From CAYNYI01 sp964401455 (GTDB lineage: Bacteria; Fibrobacterota; OXYB2-FULL-49-7; CAYNYI01): 7,613 nt of DNA. The DNA is taken from positions 1-7,613 of the forward strand of contig CAYNYI010000120.1 in assembly GCA_964401455.1 (NCBI GenBank). The letters are read 5' to 3'. Positions 6,508 through 7,613 of this stretch are shown one piece after another. The position numbers and the translations under genes are program-made. Position 1 is the first letter of the stretch; each line of letters opens with the position of its first letter. The notes beneath the pieces were generated by a model. It saw only the letters and a list, made by a program, of their open reading frames with translations. It was not told the DNA's origin and searched no databases.

Positions 6508-6594
6508 AAATGAAAATATAATATCATTTTTATCAAAGGGGGATAACTCTGTATTAATTATGAAAAGAATTCAATTGATTTGTTGTTTTCAGTG
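6508..6594. promoter_or_regulatory. AT-rich divergent intergenic region, probable promoters for both sides
   Basis: The 87-bp gap separates the divergently transcribed barrel and FliK-like genes. A perfect TATAAT reads on the plus strand at 6517-6522, without a recognisable -35. On the minus strand TGATATTAT (complement of 6518-6526) fits an extended -10. It would start transcription only a few bases before the barrel ATG, giving an almost leaderless mRNA. A purine run AAAGGGGG lies at 6535-6542. Only the AT-richness and the divergent layout are secure; the exact elements are guesses. Confidence 0.35.
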
Positions 6595-6595
6595 A
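6560..6595 (+). CDS. Possible 11-codon leader peptide
   Basis: ATG at 6560 opens a short frame, MKRIQLICCFQ, whose TGA overlaps the ATG at 6595 by one base (TGATG). That is a common arrangement for translational coupling. The nearest Shine-Dalgarno-like run ends about 17 nt upstream, which is too far for confident initiation. This may be chance. Confidence 0.15.
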   Translation: MKRIQLICCFQ

Positions 6596-7613
6596 TGTAT
6601 GTTTTTATTATGGAAGTTATTTTTAATAACAATGAAGTCGCAGCCTCTGCGGAAAACTCAGTTTCAGATATTCCTGCGAATCGTGAAATTAAGGGGACAG
6701 TAATTTCTTCCGTTAAAGGAACTGTGACAGTAGAATCGGAAGGGAAAAAAATTATTCTGAAGACAGGGTCCGATATTCCTGCGGGTACTGAAGTTAATCT
6801 GCTTAGAAAAGGCAACACCATAACTATATATGTCGGCCGGAATACGGGTGCTGCTTTTTCGGACAGTCTTCTATTATCAAAATCAGATATCCTTTTAAAA
6901 CTGGATGAGTTGTCCTTGTTATTCGAGGAATCCGCTGATGCAGAAAAAAAATCCGCCGCAGCACTGATTTCATCGCTTAAAGAAATCATCTCCGCAAACA
7001 ATTCCTTTTTTACCTCATCAATTCCAAAAACATTGAAGAACCATATAAATGATTTACTTTTAAAAATAGCGCAGCTTGTCGATAAAAGCGGTTTTTCAGA
7101 GGAAGCTAAGAAAGAGGTAGCGAATGTACTGAAGAAAACAGCCTCCTCTTTATCTTTGCTTTTCAGTACATCAGAAAAAAACATACAGATCAGGCCGGAA
7201 GCAGGTACTGTTATAAAGGCGGGGACGGTTTTTGAAGCCGCTGTCAGTCCGGATAAAGAGCGGAGCGGTTTCGTGCTGGAAGTGAAAAACACCCCCCCCG
7301 GGATGCCGAAAAATATTTTTGTACCGGGAGAAAATGACATATTGAAAAACGTCAAGAGTATCGTTCTAAAGGTTCTGAAGGATCCCGGAGGAAGTGTGGT
7401 AATGCTGCCCTCGGCGGAAGACGGAGGTCTTGAACAGCGGGCCCTGGAATTTTTAGGCACAATGAATATTGAAAACAGCCGCGAGACGACGGAAGTTCTT
7501 AAACAACTTATGCAGCTTTCGGATATAAGGATTGACCGAAATGTCGCCGGGGTATTTTTGAAAACTCTGGAGAGTTTAAAGAAAAACGGCATGCTTATTG
7601 ACAATCCGGAAAT
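6595..7613 (+). CDS. FliK-like (flagellar hook-length control) protein, 3'-truncated
   Basis: The frame is open from 6547 to the right edge with no stop. About 339 residues are visible from ATG 6595. ATG 6610 (MEVIFNNNEVAAS) is an equally likely start, and neither has a clear Shine-Dalgarno. A beta-rich module (about residues 32-66: REIKGTVISSVKGTVTVES...IPAGTEVNLL...TITIYV) precedes a long Lys/Glu/Ser/Leu-rich, probably helical region (about 78-195). The visible part ends ALEFLGTMNIENSRETTEVLKQLMQL and IRIDRNVAGVFLKTLESLKKNG (about 283-332). That resembles the repeated helical segments (L-G-x-x-x-T-x-E-N ... L-x-x-L) seen in FliK-like hook-length proteins. The conserved FliK C-terminal domain would lie outside the window. 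The protein is secreted and sets hook length in the flagellar export system if the call is right. A C8 run at 7292-7299 lies in frame. Confidence 0.5.
   Translation, partial: MYVFIMEVIFNNNEVAASAENSVSDIPANREIKGTVISSVKGTVTVESEGKKIILKTGSDIPAGTEVNLLRKGNTITIYVGRNTGAAFSDSLLLSKSDILLKLDELSLLFEESADAEKKSAAALISSLKEIISANNSFFTSSIPKTLKNHINDLLLKIAQLVDKSGFSEEAKKEVANVLKKTASSLSLLFSTSEKNIQIRPEAGTVIKAGTVFEAAVSPDKERSGFVLEVKNTPPGMPKNIFVPGENDILKNVKSIVLKVLKDPGGSVVMLPSAEDGGLEQRALEFLGTMNIENSRETTEVLKQLMQLSDIRIDRNVAGVFLKTLESLKKNGMLIDNPE
7292..7299 (+). repeat. Homopolymer of eight C residues in the FliK-like gene
   Basis: Eight consecutive Cs encode the end of Thr and two Pro residues. No other C or G run of this length occurs in the window. 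Such runs slip during replication, and also produce sequencing or assembly length errors. The frame is intact at this length. Confidence 0.9.

Noticed and set aside
6558..7604. Long open frame on the minus strand, about 348 codons, opposite the FliK-like gene
   Set aside because: Its translation is dominated by Ser and Phe with no domain-like pattern, as expected for the complement of a Lys/Glu-rich gene. The plus frame has normal protein texture and recognisable helical segments.

Overview
The window reads as chromosomal DNA of a diderm (Gram-negative-type) bacterium. Evidence is a predicted outer-membrane beta-barrel, two lipoproteins, and an SLBB/FecR/LCP envelope protein beside a bacterial tyrosine kinase. 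The style of the small NTF2-like lipoproteins and the fused envelope domains recalls little-studied FCB-type or candidate phyla (Krumholzibacteriota, Latescibacterota or Fibrobacterota-like). That placement is an impression, not a demonstration. No rRNA, tRNA, IS element or CRISPR array was seen.

Left block, plus strand, 1-3334: three closely spaced genes. First is the 3' part of a BY-type tyrosine kinase (Wzc/CpsD family), cut by the left edge. It carries a dense tyrosine cluster and then, unusually, a transmembrane helix and an NTF2-like domain. Next, 23 nt on, is a membrane-anchored protein that joins an SLBB-like domain, a FecR domain and a LytR-CpsA-Psr (LCP) domain whose hallmark residues are eroded. 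Last, 31 nt on, is pyrE (orotate phosphoribosyltransferase). The block looks like the end of an exopolysaccharide/capsule export and regulation operon, with a pyrimidine (UMP) gene as its last member.

Middle block, minus strand, 6507 to 3359, convergent with pyrE: a predicted 658-aa outer-membrane beta-barrel followed by two small lipoproteins. Each is joined to the next by an identical 8-nt stop/start overlap. Both lipoproteins appear to be NTF2-like, and they end in similar W-x-D motifs. This compact three-gene cassette has no function I can name and is the best candidate here for an undescribed envelope system.

Right block, plus strand, from 6595 to the edge: an AT-rich divergent intergenic region, then an incomplete gene resembling flagellar hook-length control (FliK-like) proteins. 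It contains a run of eight C residues in frame. A long open frame on the opposite strand of this gene is judged a shadow.

The recurrent theme is NTF2-like domains on the outer side of the inner membrane or on lipoproteins: one fused to the kinase and two in the lipoproteins.
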